Shown here piece after piece: positions 20,402 through 33,566 of a DNA stretch of 64,000 bases; position 1 is the stretch's first letter; every line of letters starts with the position of its first letter. The position numbers and the translations under genes were made by a program. Location of the stretch: assembly GCA_026027325.1 (NCBI GenBank), contig JAMSLZ010000001.1, positions 744,001 to 808,000 of the forward strand, written 5' to 3'. The stretch is from Actinomucor elegans (Eukaryota > Mucoromycota > Mucoromycetes > Mucorales > Mucoraceae). The notes beneath the pieces are model-generated. The model ran no database searches, was not told where the DNA came from, and worked only from the letters and a program-made list of their open reading frames with translations.

Positions 20402-23400
20402 ATGGAGGAAAAGCATATAGAAGTTTTCGAAGAGCAAACGGAAGAGTTTACTGTCCATAAGCAGTACAATTACATCAACGATCAATCTTCCAATAATAGT
20501 ACTGTCGATGGAAATAATAACAAAAATGATTATGGACTCAAAGGCACCTTTGGCGAATCAGATGCAAATCAAGTATCTATTAAAGGTATTATACAACATG
20601 TTGTAAAATGTCTTCGTCGTCTCATTAACCTCTGATTTAGATGCCAAGCACGAATACCAATCTCTTCGTCGTGAACTAACCAACAAAAGTGAAAGAATTT
20701 CGCTTTCAAAGGCTGAAGACGGTCAAGCCGATTCAGAGGATTTCAACCTTGATGAGTTCTTGCACGGCATATCTCGAGAGCAAGATGAAAATGGCCATAA
20801 ACGCAAGCATTTGGGTGTCTCCTGGAGAAACTTACGGGTCGAGGTAATAGATCAGATTTATTCTTAGTTTGTAACACCGACTAATCCAGCTTACGTTTGA
20901 CAGGGTCTCGGTGCTGACGCTTTTACTATTCCGACAGTAGTCAGTAACGTTGTTAAAGCATTGACATTTTGGAAACTCTTTCAAAAGAAAAAAGCTAGTA
21001 CCAAGGTCATCATCGATAATTTGACAGGCTGCTGCAGAGACGGAGAAATGCTTTTGGTTTTGGGTCGTCCTGGTGCAGGATGTACTTCTTTCCTCAAGGT
21101 TATTTCCAACATGAGAGACTCTTATACTCATATTGGAGGTGATGTTAGCTATGGTGGCATTGATCCTGTGACGTTTGCTGAACGTTATCGAGGTCAAGTC
21201 TGTTACAACGAAGAAGAAGATCAGCACTATCCTACCTTAACTGCTAAACAGACACTTCAATTTGCTCTCAGGACAAAGGCCCCAGGAAAGCGTATTCCAG
21301 GTGAAACCAAAGGCGACTTTGTTGATCGTGTTCTCTACATGCTTGGCAACATGCTGGGCTTGACTAAACAAATGAACACTATGGTTGGCAACGCATTCGT
21401 TCGCGGCCTTTCGGGTGGAGAACGTAAAAGATTGTCTATTGCCGAGCAAATGACTACGAGTAGTACCATCAATTGTTGGGATTGCTCAACGCGTGGGCTT
21501 GATGCTGCCTCGGCTCTTGATTATGTCCGTTCATTGAGAATCATGACTGATGTTTTCGATATCACTACCATTGCTACTCTTTACCAAGCTTCCAACAATA
21601 TCTTCAACTTGTTCGACAAGGTTCTTCTTTTAGATGATGGTCACTGCATCTATTATGGCCCTACTAGCGGCGCAAAAGCTTATTTTGAAGACCTTGGTTT
21701 CTATTGCCCTCCTCGTAAGTCAATCCCAGACTTTTTAACTGGTCTTTGTAATCCTCTTGAGCGTGAGTTCAAGCCTGGATTTGAGAATTCTGTTCCAAAG
21801 CATGCTAGTGAGTTCCAACAACGATACAATCAATCAGAAACTTGCAAGATGATGCTTCAAGATCTTGAAGAATACGAGAGCATCCTTTCCAAAGAGAACA
21901 AAGCCAGTACTTTCGAAGATGCCGTCCGTGAAGAACACCAAAAACGCGCACCTAAAAAGACACCTTACATTGCTTCATTCTTCCAACAAGTCAAAGCTCT
22001 CACCATTCGTGAACATCATTTGCTTATCAAAGATAGAGAAGCTCTTATTTCCCGTTACGGTACTATGTTCATTCAAGGTTTAATCACTGCTTCTTGTTTC
22101 TACATGATTCCTATGACAGGCACAGGCGCTTTCAGTAGAGGCGGTGCCATTTTTTTCTCTGCTATGTTCAATACCTTTATTTCTCAATCAGAACTTGTTC
22201 GATTTTTGATGGGCCGTCCTATTCTCGAAAAGCACAAGCAGTTTGCATTATATAGACCTTCTGCTTACTACTGCGCTCAAGTTATCATGGATATTCCCTA
22301 CAGTCTTGCTCAAGTTTTATTGTATAACATTTGTTCTTACTTCATGATGGGCCTCAATCTAACTGCTGGCAAGTTCTTTACTTCGTTCCTAATTCTCTTT
22401 TTCCTGACAATGTGTATGACTGGCTTCTTCCGTTTCTTTGGTGCTATTACCTCGAGTTTCTTCTTGGCAACTCAAATCACTGGTGTCTTGTTAATTGCTA
22501 CAACTACGGTAAGGGATAAATTATCTGCGAGATTACACCATGGTGTATATATATATATATATATATACTTACTCTTTTTTATAACTTATATAGTACACTG
22601 GTTATACCATCCCATATCAAAAGATGCACCCATGGTTGTTTTGGATCTATTATATTAATCCTATCACGTACTCCTACAAGGCTTTGGTCTCTAATGAGAT
22701 GGATGGCCAAATTTACTCTTGTGAAGGTGCTGGTAATGCTGTTCCATTTGGCCCTGGATATGATGACTGGAACTACAAGGTCTGTACCATGCAAGGCGGT
22801 ACCCCTGGTGAATCATTTGTCCGCGGTAATGATTACCTACGTGCTGCTTTCTCTTATAATGCTGAAGACCTTTGGGCACCTGATTTTATTGTGGTAGTTG
22901 CATTCTTTATTTTCTTTACCATCCTCACTGCCTTGGCTATGGAATTTGTCAAGTTGAAAAAGTCTGCAACTCTTACCAAATTATATTTACCTGGAAAGGC
23001 ACCCAAGCCTCGTACTACTGAAGAAGAAGATGAACTTCGTCGTCAACAAGATCAGATTACTCAAAACATGGACAAGATGTCTACTGGCACCACTTTCTCC
23101 TGGCAACATGTCAATTATACTGTTCCTATTAAGGGTGGCTCTATCCAACTTTTGAATGATATCAACGGTATTGTCAAGCCTGGTCATTTGACTGCATTGA
23201 TGGGTTCTTCTGGTGCTGGTAAGACCACGCTCTTAGATGTGCTTGCTCGTAGAAAAACATTAGGCACAGTATCAGGTGATATCTTCTTGAACGGCGAAGC
23301 TCTTATGAATGATTTTGAACGTATTACTGGTTATTGTGAGCAAATGGACGTACATCAACCTGCTATCACTGTTCGCGAAGCATTGCGTTTCTCTGCTTAT

Positions 23401-24984
23401 CTTCGTCAACCTGCTGATGTTCCCAAGGAAGAAAAAGATGAATATGTTGAACAAACAATTCAGTTGCTGGAGATGGTAGACATTGCTGATGCTCAAATTG
23501 GTGAAGTTGAAAGTGGTTATGGTATCTCTATCGAAGAACGTAAACGTTTGACTATTGGTATGGAGCTTGTTGGAAAGCCTCAACTTCTTTTCTTGGATGA
23601 ACCTACTTCTGGTCTTGATGCTCAAAGTTCCTACAATATCGTTCGTTTCATTCGCAAACTTGCCGATGCTGGATGGCCTGTCCTTTGTACCATTCATCAG
23701 CCTTCTGCCATTCTTTTTGATTACTTTGATCATCTCTTGCTTTTGGTTAGAGGTGGACGTACTGCTTACTATGGTGAAATTGGTCAAGATTCTCGTACTA
23801 TGATTGATTATTTTGAATCTAATGGTGGACCCAAGTGTTCTCCTGATGCCAACCCCGCTGAATATATTCTTGAAGTGGTTGGTGCTGGTACTGCTGGCAA
23901 AGCTACAAGAGATTGGGCTGATGTTTGGGAAGGATCCCCAGAAGCAAAGGCTCTTAATGATGAACTTGATCAAATCAAACAAGCTGCCAACAAGAACCCT
24001 ACACGTGAGGCACGTACTTATGCTACTTCTTTAACAACCCAGTTCCGTTTGGTTTATGGTCGTATGTCTGTTGCTTACTGGCGTTCATCCGAGTATAACA
24101 TTGGTCGTTTCCTCAATCTCATGTTCACTTCCTTAATTACTGGTTTCACTTACTGGAAACTCGGTGTTACTTCTTCTGATATGATGAACAAGATCTTTGC
24201 GTTGTTTGGTACCTTCATTATGTGCTTTGTCTTGATCATTTTAGCTCAGCCCAAGTTTATGATGGAACGTATCTACTTCCGTCGTGAATACGCATCTCGT
24301 TACTACAGTTGGTTACCATTTGGTATTTCTGCAATCTTGGTTGAAATCCCCTATATCATTTTCTTTGCTGCTACCTTTATGTTTGGTTTCTATTGGACTG
24401 CTGGTATGGAGAATACTGCATCTGCTTGTGGTTACTTTTACATTACGTTTGTAATGATTGTTTGTTGGGCTGTTACTTTGGGCTTCGTGATTGCTGCTAT
24501 CGCTGAACTTCCTACTATGGCTGCTCTCATTAATCCCTTAGTTCTTTCTCTTCTCATCCTTTTCTGTGGTTTGATGCAGTCTGCCAAGGCTATGCCTGCA
24601 TTTTGGAGCTCTTGGATGTACTGGCTCGATCCTTTCCATTACTACGTTGAAGGTTTAGCAGTCAATGAGCTTGAAAATCTGAAGGTTGTTTGTACAGAGG
24701 ATGATCTTTTACGTTTCTCGCCTCCTCCAGGTCAAACCTGTGGTGAATATACGGCCAATTTCTTTGCTTATGGTGCTCCAGGTTATATTGCTAATCCTGA
24801 TGCTACTCAACCTGAACAATGTGGCTACTGTACTTACAAATCAGGAGCTGAGTTTTATGAAACTAACTTGGGTTGGAGCGCGAGTAACAAATGGCGCAAT
24901 TTTGGTATTCTTATTGTATTCTTTATATTCAACGTCGCTCTTTTCCTCTCACTTGTTTATTTGAGAAGAAAGGGAAGACGATAA
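20402..24984 (+). CDS. PDR/CDR-type ABC transporter (ABCG, full size)
   Basis: A 1460-residue pump from four exons: 20402-20585, 20641-20843, 20904-22508 and 22594-24984. Introns are 55, 60 and 85 nt and all are in frame. Layout is NBD-TMD-NBD-TMD as in fungal pleiotropic drug resistance transporters of the plasma membrane. NBD1 has the PDR-typical degenerate Walker A GRPGAGCTS (Cys for Lys), signature LSGGERKRLS, and Walker B region WDCSTRGLDAAS. NBD2 has canonical Walker A GSSGAGKTT and LLFLDEPTSGLD but a degenerate signature (SIEERKRLTIG), so one hydrolytic site is expected. Each half ends in a six-helix TM domain. Likely exports azoles or other xenobiotics; the substrate is inferred from the family. 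No truncation seen. Confidence 0.95.
22546..22567 (+). repeat. (TA)n microsatellite inside intron 3
   Basis: About 11 TA units lie inside the third intron of the ABC transporter, which explains its greater length (85 nt) compared with the 55-60 nt introns before it. Confidence 0.85.
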
Positions 24985-25423
24985 GCTATCGTTTGTACTA
25001 TTTTTTTATTCATTTATAGACCTTATTAGTTTTGTTTTTTTTAGCACTAATCATATATCACCTTTTTGTAATAAAATAATTTCAATGTTTGCATTTATTT
25101 GATCGCTCCAGCTTAATTAATGTGAAACGAATGGACCATCGGCAGTGATTCGACGGATCCGATTGATCTGCGGTTTGAATAAAATACCTTTCTACTACTT
25201 ACGTAAGCCAGGGCACTCAAATCCTACTTTATTGGGTTTTTGACAGTATGGAGCTCAAGGACTATTTAGATACTTTGATTTAGCAATATCTCAATATGGC
25301 AATTAATCCACTACTTGTACGGAAATATGTCGTTGTTACTGGTTCATTATACTGATGAGAACATAATTATTTCTGTTAAGGTTATCAGTTAGCAAATGAG
25401 TTAAGGGCGTTAATGTACAGTCG
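24985..25423. other. 3' flank of ABC transporter
   Basis: Terminal spacer after the transporter stop, with T-rich sequence and an AATAAA-like signal (TAATAAAATAATTT) near 25070 that probably directs polyadenylation. No gene seen. Confidence 0.45.
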
Positions 25424-25801
25424 ATGGAAGTTCATCTGATACTAACTCGTATGACAACTAAAGAAGTAGAAATATCTGTTTCCAAAGATTGGTTTACTGC
25501 TAAGGGGTCTGAAGTGGGAATCGATACTGCCAACACTACCGCTACTATCAAAGTATTAAATAATGATATCACCTATACCTATCCCATCTCTCTTGGGAAT
25601 TGTTATATTCCAGCTTGTTTTCCAAAACCTGAGATGATTATCCTTCCACTCTTGTTTGCCGATACAAAGACCCAAATTGTAGAGCGTGTCTATGCTCCCA
25701 TTGCCAAATTGAAGCAGTTCAATAAGAAGATTAGCTGTTTTGTCATTGATTTGGTTAGTTGCGATGAAGCCTCCAGCAGCTACCTATCATTTTTTATCTA
25801 G
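25424..25801 (+). CDS. hypothetical protein, orphan ORF
   Basis: A 125-codon ORF opening with a true ATG and containing coherent, non-repetitive text (VSKDWFTAKGSEVGIDTANT, then NNDITYTYPISLGN). I recognise no domain, signal peptide or membrane segment. The last 15 or so codons (VSCDEASSSYLSFFI) may be an intron: GTTAGT at 25753 and ATCTAG at about 25800 could splice to a short final exon. It could be a species-specific gene or the remnant of a mobile gene; the C-poor tract follows about 55 bp later. Codon use looks like that of the neighbouring real genes. Confidence 0.35.
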   Translation: MEVHLILTRMTTKEVEISVSKDWFTAKGSEVGIDTANTTATIKVLNNDITYTYPISLGNCYIPACFPKPEMIILPLLFADTKTQIVERVYAPIAKLKQFNKKISCFVIDLVSCDEASSSYLSFFI

Positions 25802-25854
25802 ACAGGATTATTTGTACTTAAAAGTATTCTTTTCATGTATAAATATATATTTAA

Positions 25855-26093
25855 GTAGTTAATTAGAGTAAGGTAGTAATTGAAAGAGTAAGAGTTAGTA
25901 AATAAGAAATAATAGGTTGTTAGTATAAGATAGTGGAAGAGTAGTAATAAGATAAATAGTAGAATATAAGATAGTAGTAGAGTAGGAGATCATGGTATAA
26001 TAGAAGTACAATAGAGTAAGAAGTATAATAGAGTAGTATAGTAGAAGTAGTAGAGTTGTAGAAAAGTAGAGTTTGGTATTAAAAGTATAGTAA
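25855..26093 (+). repeat. C-depleted cryptic simple repeat
   Basis: About 240 bases with only two C residues on the plus strand, made of irregular iterations of AGTAG, ATAAGA and GTAATA. A cryptic simple-sequence tract with strong strand asymmetry. No ORF is carried across it. Confidence 0.75.
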
Positions 26094-27187
26094 CATATAA
26101 TTTTTAAAGTGAGCGCGTATCTAGATGATACTATGCAACCTCAAAATACAAGCACGACACATACTCGAAATCTCAGTTCACCTAATCTGGTATTCAATAG
26201 TAATACATTAATAAACAAACTGCATGTTCAGTGTGATCGAACTGTTATAGTCCCTTTTGTAGTAGAAATCATTTTATATTCCATACAACTCTCAAGATCG
26301 GCTTTCTTATTCTTGATGTTGGCCTTTAACTTTTTATGCAGGTTTCTTTTTTCATAGAGGTTTTTAAAAGAAGATTTTCTTCCTTCCAGATTCCAAAGTT
26401 CTTTTTTCTTGGGATTCCTCTTGTTGGGTGGGATAATCGAGGCTCCTTTCCTAGATTAAGAGTCTCTTGGGTTCTAGTCTTTAGGTTTTTATCTTATTTG
26501 CAACTGATTTTTTTAGAGATATTATCACTTCAATCAAGTGTTTTTTTTCTTGAGTTGATATGAGGTTACCATTTGCTTGGTTGGTTATATCTATACTAGG
26601 TGGAATAGCCTTTGGGGTTTTCTTAAAGTATAGATCCTGAGGTGATGGAGTTCGAAGGCCAAGGATTTTTTTTTCGAGGACGTTTTGTCAAATTTATTAA
26701 TCTGATGTATTTACGGATTTACAATCAGTACATAATTGACCATCATAATTATTGTTTCAAATTCTCACTCCCTGAAAGCAAGGCTATAGATCATGTGCCT
26801 GAGATGACGTATTATAAAAATCATTCCTTTACTGCTTATGCGTTTTCTCTTTTTTTTTTCTCTTCTTTGTCGCGTTCTTATTCTATCTCACACTCTAATT
26901 ACTTGCATCTACATGCATTAGTATCAAGATCACAGGCTGGCTAAAATTGCATGAAAAAGAAGGATTCACTGGTGTTACATTATATCGTCTAGTCGTCTTG
27001 GTTTTGACTGGAATGATAGGGCCCTTGAAAGATATCAAGTAGGCATGAACGCGACTGACATCTATTGTATCTATTGTATTTATTGCAGTATATAAAAATT
27101 GCGTAGCCAGTGAGTTAATCTCTTTCACATGATATTGCAATACGTATACTAAATGCTTTTTTTATGTGTAGACCATAGGCAATGCAC
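26094..27187. other. T-rich spacer, no supported gene
   Basis: Follows the C-poor tract. Short ORFs at 26109-26563 and 26642-26944 are rich in Phe/Ser/Leu because of T-runs and show no domain; the first 60 codons from 26109 look slightly coding-like but end without support. Confidence 0.35.
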
Positions 27188-27348
27188 TTAGAGCATACCC
27201 TTAGAACATACCCTTAGAGCATACCCTTAGAGCATACCCTTAGAACATATCCTTAGAGCATATCCTTAGAGCATATCCTTAGAGCATATCCTTAGAGCAT
27301 ATCCTTAGAGCATACCCTTATAGCATACCCTTAGAGCATACCCTTAGA
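27188..27348 (+). repeat. 13-bp minisatellite, 12 copies plus a partial
   Basis: Twelve head-to-tail units of TTAGAGCATACCC plus five bases. Units 1-4 and 10-12 end in ACCC, units 5-9 end in ATCC, and units 2 and 5 carry GAAC for GAGC; unit 11 has TTATAG. The block arrangement shows array growth by local duplication. Confidence 0.95.
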
Positions 27349-28481
27349 CTCTAGACGATAAATAATCGATGGTAGTCGACATATTATACATGGTAGAAGT
27401 AGTAGGTTGATATCATTCACTTTTATGCATTCACATATTTCTATAGACATAGACACAAGCATAGTAAGTACTCGCGTTTATTAAAAACCTCAACGCGTTT
27501 GTAACATTTTTTACTTTTTCTAGCTGTACAGAAAATAAGTTATTGACTGGTTCAATACGTCCTTTGACATATCAGAGTGGACGGGTGGGTCCATATTCTC
27601 TTGTTCTCTTCCATATTATTTGCCATAGACGGACGGGTGGAGTTTCTCACCAATACGGCATCCAAACAATAATACAAATACATTGTATCAACAAACATAT
27701 AATACATGTTTTATATTAACTCTAGTACTTGACTAAACAAATAAATCTATACTTGATAATGAATAAGACAAAAACCCATAGACTAATAAGCAGAATCATT
27801 TGCTGGACAATCAGCCTCTTTGGCATGCATAGTTATTTATTATTTTTTCTAACGCCGGCTTGTGAAAGAATCATATGCTCTCTTCTTCTTCCGTGCATAT
27901 CTACCGTAGCTTTGGTTAAAGTAAATACTGTGTTACTATCATCTTCTATTCCTTACGTGGGTTTATGGGAGAAAGGAAAGTCATATGAGCATTTATCGTT
28001 GCTATAGATATCTCTCTAACAACAGAACATATCCCTATATCAAAAAATATGGGGTGAAAGATGCTTTATTATGTTTGTTTAGTTATGGACTGTATGGTGA
28101 AACTTTAATAGACTAAAGAAACTGTCAGACTTAATAGCCACCATTAATATCCTTTGCTCCAGTAATGTGGATGAAGCAGTATATAACTGAGAGTTTGGAT
28201 GGCACGTGCATCTTGTTTACAAAGTGTAAAAGGGTCCAATTCCCCCCTAATTGTTGGGCATTACCACTTATTATGCATATGCCGCCTATTCCATGGTTTT
28301 TAATCAATGCAGTGCTCTTAATTTAATTTCGTCTTTTTTTTTTTTAATCTCATCGATACAATAAACTGAATATATCATTCAATCTTGTTTAACATATTTC
28401 TTTTAAGAGTTGTTGCGCTTTTATACAGTCTTAGTAAAGTTCAAAGAGAAATATAGTGAAACTACTGCCAGGCTTTTTCAA
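27349..28481. other. spacer, no supported gene
   Basis: AT-rich. The ORF at 27729-28007 is short and unrecognised. GACGGGTGG occurs twice near 27578 and 27632. No RNA gene or regulatory site is recognised. Confidence 0.35.
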
Positions 28482-28799
28482 ATGAAACTGCATGTAGAAT
28501 TAGCTATCAGGACTGATTCATTGGTATTTTCGATTCAGTCACACCAACAAGTATCATTTCAGCAGGATGCTACGTTGGAACATCTAAAGGACAAGTATGA
28601 GTATTGAGTTAACAATGGCTATTTATTAATGAATCTATATGGTAATTGTAGGGAATTGCAGTCCAATCGAGGCTCTACTAGATTCACAGCTTATATATTG
28701 CATAATAAAGAAAGCGATAGAAAGAGAAATCTGTTCCCAAATAGCGAAAACATTATACCATCAGAGCTCTTCAGTGCTATTTCAATAAATACTTATTAA
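28482..28799 (+). CDS. small two-exon orphan gene, 86 residues
   Basis: Exon 28482-28594 and exon 28652-28799 join in frame across a 57-nt intron (GTATGA ... TTGTAG), giving MKLHVELAIRTDSLVFSIQS through ATLEHLKDKELQSNRGSTRF to SAISINTY. Intron length and splice signals match the other genes here. The product is a small charged protein without signal peptide or membrane segment. I do not recognise its family. Coding sequence may extend upstream, because an open frame continues from 28410. Real gene plausible, function unknown. Confidence 0.4.
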
Positions 28800-29308
28800 T
28801 CTCAAAGCATTCAATTTGTGTTATATACTACCTAAGATTCAAAGATATACCTTTTTTTGTTGGTTGTTGATTGCCATATGATTTTGTAATTTTTATGGAT
28901 TTTGACGGACAAGGCCATCAGCCAATAAAATTAATGTATCTTTTAGACAGGAAATTGAAAAAGCAAAATAGAAATGGTATGCTAATCAATGACTAGTACA
29001 ACTTGATGACGGATTCTTGATAAACATTGCGCATAATTCAATTCTATTTCACATGATTTAAGACTTTTTTTTAACAATAAAAATGCTAAAAGTTTAGTGT
29101 CCTCCAGTAATTTTTGTTTAATTTTTATTATATAATGCCATAAATATTAGCGCGTTTTAATTAATATATTTAGTTTTAACTATAAATCAAATCTCAAAGT
29201 TATATCACGATCAAATATCGATTTTACAAGATATTCTTTTGTGATTATGCTGAGGATGCCAAGCAGCCTAATATCTAATCCCAGTCTAACCAATGCAATC
29301 TGAGCTAT

Positions 29309-29341
<33 letters not shown>

Positions 29342-29792
29342 CCTGAGATTCCGCTTGTTACAGTTTAAGCAAACTCCTTGAACTTGAAACAGTTCCCTGA
29401 CTGACGAAACCCTGTAACTCTAGCCAAGATTTGATTACTAAAAATGCCAGATAACGCCGTTGGTTTTCAATGGTCTATTTAGTTTACGCGTACGCATCAT
29501 CTGCATCTTGACGCCCCAATATGTATTGCATGCAAATATAGTGGTTCACAGTAATGTGCAAGCTCTTATAGTTTCATTCCCTTTACCTGTCCTATCGTGG
29601 CCAAATGTAAACTAGCTGCATTTGTTTCATTCATACGCACAAGTACCCTGCTGCTATGATACGGAATTTCAATAATAACGGTGCTTTATTGGCTGATTCG
29701 TTCACCTGTCGATATTTTATTGTGCCTTTTTTCTTTCTTTTTGCTCTTTTGTACACACTCGACAAAAAAAAAACTATTACTCTATTTCCAAG
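28800..29792. other. spacer upstream of the MAP kinase gene
   Basis: About 1 kb, AT-rich. It contains a 30-base A run (listed separately) and the promoter of the downstream MAP kinase gene. No gene seen. Confidence 0.45.
29311..29340 (+). repeat. A30 homopolymer
   Basis: Exactly 30 A residues in a row. It could be a retroposon tail or simple polymerase slippage; no gene copy is recognised immediately upstream. Confidence 0.9.
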
Positions 29793-31843
<2,051 letters not shown>

Positions 31844-33566
31844 CTATATACAAGTATACATATACCTTTCCTTTATAAGATTCCTCTCTTTTTTCCCTCC
31901 TGTCTAATAATAAAATATCTACTTTTTTTTTTGTTATATATATATATATATATATATTATATGGGATTAATCCATTCGTTAGGGTGGCCACTTTTTGATT
32001 TTTGTGAATGGGGACATGTGCAGTTATTTTCCACAATGATGTATGATACTCTCGAAATAAAATCATATTCAAAACAACCGCGAAACTGTACATAGTTTTT
32101 GAATGTTAACAATGTATAAAATAGGCTTTACACTTTTCAGTGCACTTTACCTTACCATTTGTACATAGCATAAAGAAGCAATAGGTTAATGAGCATAACA
32201 CGCTATCGTCACAGCCGAGTACTTTCTTAGCTGCAGTTGGATGGATGGCGATTAAACATTTTGGCCATTCATAGTCGATTCGATGAAAGGAAAAAAAGAT
32301 CAAAACTGATCGCCGATACACAAAAAAAAATGATCTAAGCAAAATGTTTGTGCAACCAAGAGGTGCGCCAAATGATACAAAAATCAGTTAATATGACCTT
32401 GAATTTATTGAATTAATCTCGATGCATAGCGATTTTTGCATCTTCTATAATGTATTCGTAACTCACGCAATCTATGTACGGAAAATATGAAAATATATCG
32501 TTGGATACTAGTAGACACATGACACCGACGTCAGGAATTAATCTTGATTCGAAAACGCTTTAAAAAAAAAAAAGGTATATCTCGGAAATTTGTGCCGAGG
32601 GTATACCTTTGGCGATTATCTGAAAATCATCTAAAATCATCTCAATTCCCACATTTCTCTACCCAACGCCGTATTCAATAACAAATGCATGTTCACAATA
32701 AAGCCATATGCCTACTCCAATGATTATTCAACCAAAATACCTCTAGCATATTGTATTTTTGGATGGATAGGGAGTTACGCGCATTTCAAGTCGGCTTGAT
32801 TTATAGATCTATAGATCTCTTGCCCGATTCTGGCCCAATGTCGTTTTGGATTAGTTGTCCATGCTTGAAATGAACTGCTTCTTATTGCACAACCCAAAAT
32901 ATACGCCAACGTATTCGATATACTTGGTGTTTCGTACTCGTTTGCTGATCGCTAGCTCTTACATGAGTTGAATGAGCTGCATTTTTATTTTTATTATTTC
33001 CCCCCTTGGTCAAAGCATCGTGTTACTGATAGCGAATTATCAAATTAAAAGCATATGACCAAGAACAATGATGGTTTGCTTGGTAGCAATGTGTTACTAG
33101 ATAGAATAGAATACGAAATCGATGTGTGGGGATCTTGTTGAGCTTATCAGTTTAAATGAGATGTGTGATTTTTGTACACACACTTTAATATCTTCCCAAG
33201 GATATCTAGATATGCAGATAACCAAAACAATGGCTCATATAGAAAGGATGATTCTCGGTAGATATGCACTGAACGAATGCTATCTATTCTATCGAACGAT
33301 AACAAACGGACTTACATAACCAATGACAAAACAGATCATGCATTGATAGTGGGCTCTGTTTGTTGATGATGAGAAACATCAATAACGCGTAACATCAATA
33401 ACAAGCGAACTAAACCAAACGGATGAGTCGATGATGATGTCAGTAGATGATGTATATAGGCGATAGAACAACGCTTGATTCGTTCAATGATAACGGACTG
33501 CATCCATACATTTTCCCTCCCTTTCCCTTTTTTTTTCCCTTCTTACATACCCCCTTCAAAAAAAAA
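31844..33566. other. spacer with repeat copy
   Basis: Begins with the MAP kinase 3' signals (AATAAAATATC near 31907) and a (TA)n tract at 31935-31957. A clear minus-strand copy of the dispersed repeat lies at 32771-32886. ORFs at 31665-32342 (minus) and 33122-33319 (plus) have no supporting features. The last 200 bp are the MFS promoter. Confidence 0.45.
32771..32886 (-). repeat. dispersed repeat family copy
   Basis: Read on the minus strand: GCAGTTCATTTCAAGCATG, then ACGACATTGGGCC, then TCGGGCAAGAGATCTATAGA and a tail GAAATGCGCGTAACT. Same block order as the copy at 48953. Confidence 0.65.

Noticed and set aside
23272..23982. 236-codon minus-strand ORF inside the ABC transporter
   Set aside because: It is antisense to the conserved second nucleotide-binding domain and its text is Ser/Thr/Phe/Ile-rich without a domain; a mirror of biased codon use on the plus strand.
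27188..27348. CRISPR-like array
   Set aside because: The units are directly adjacent with no spacers and only 13 bp long; a minisatellite in a eukaryotic genome.
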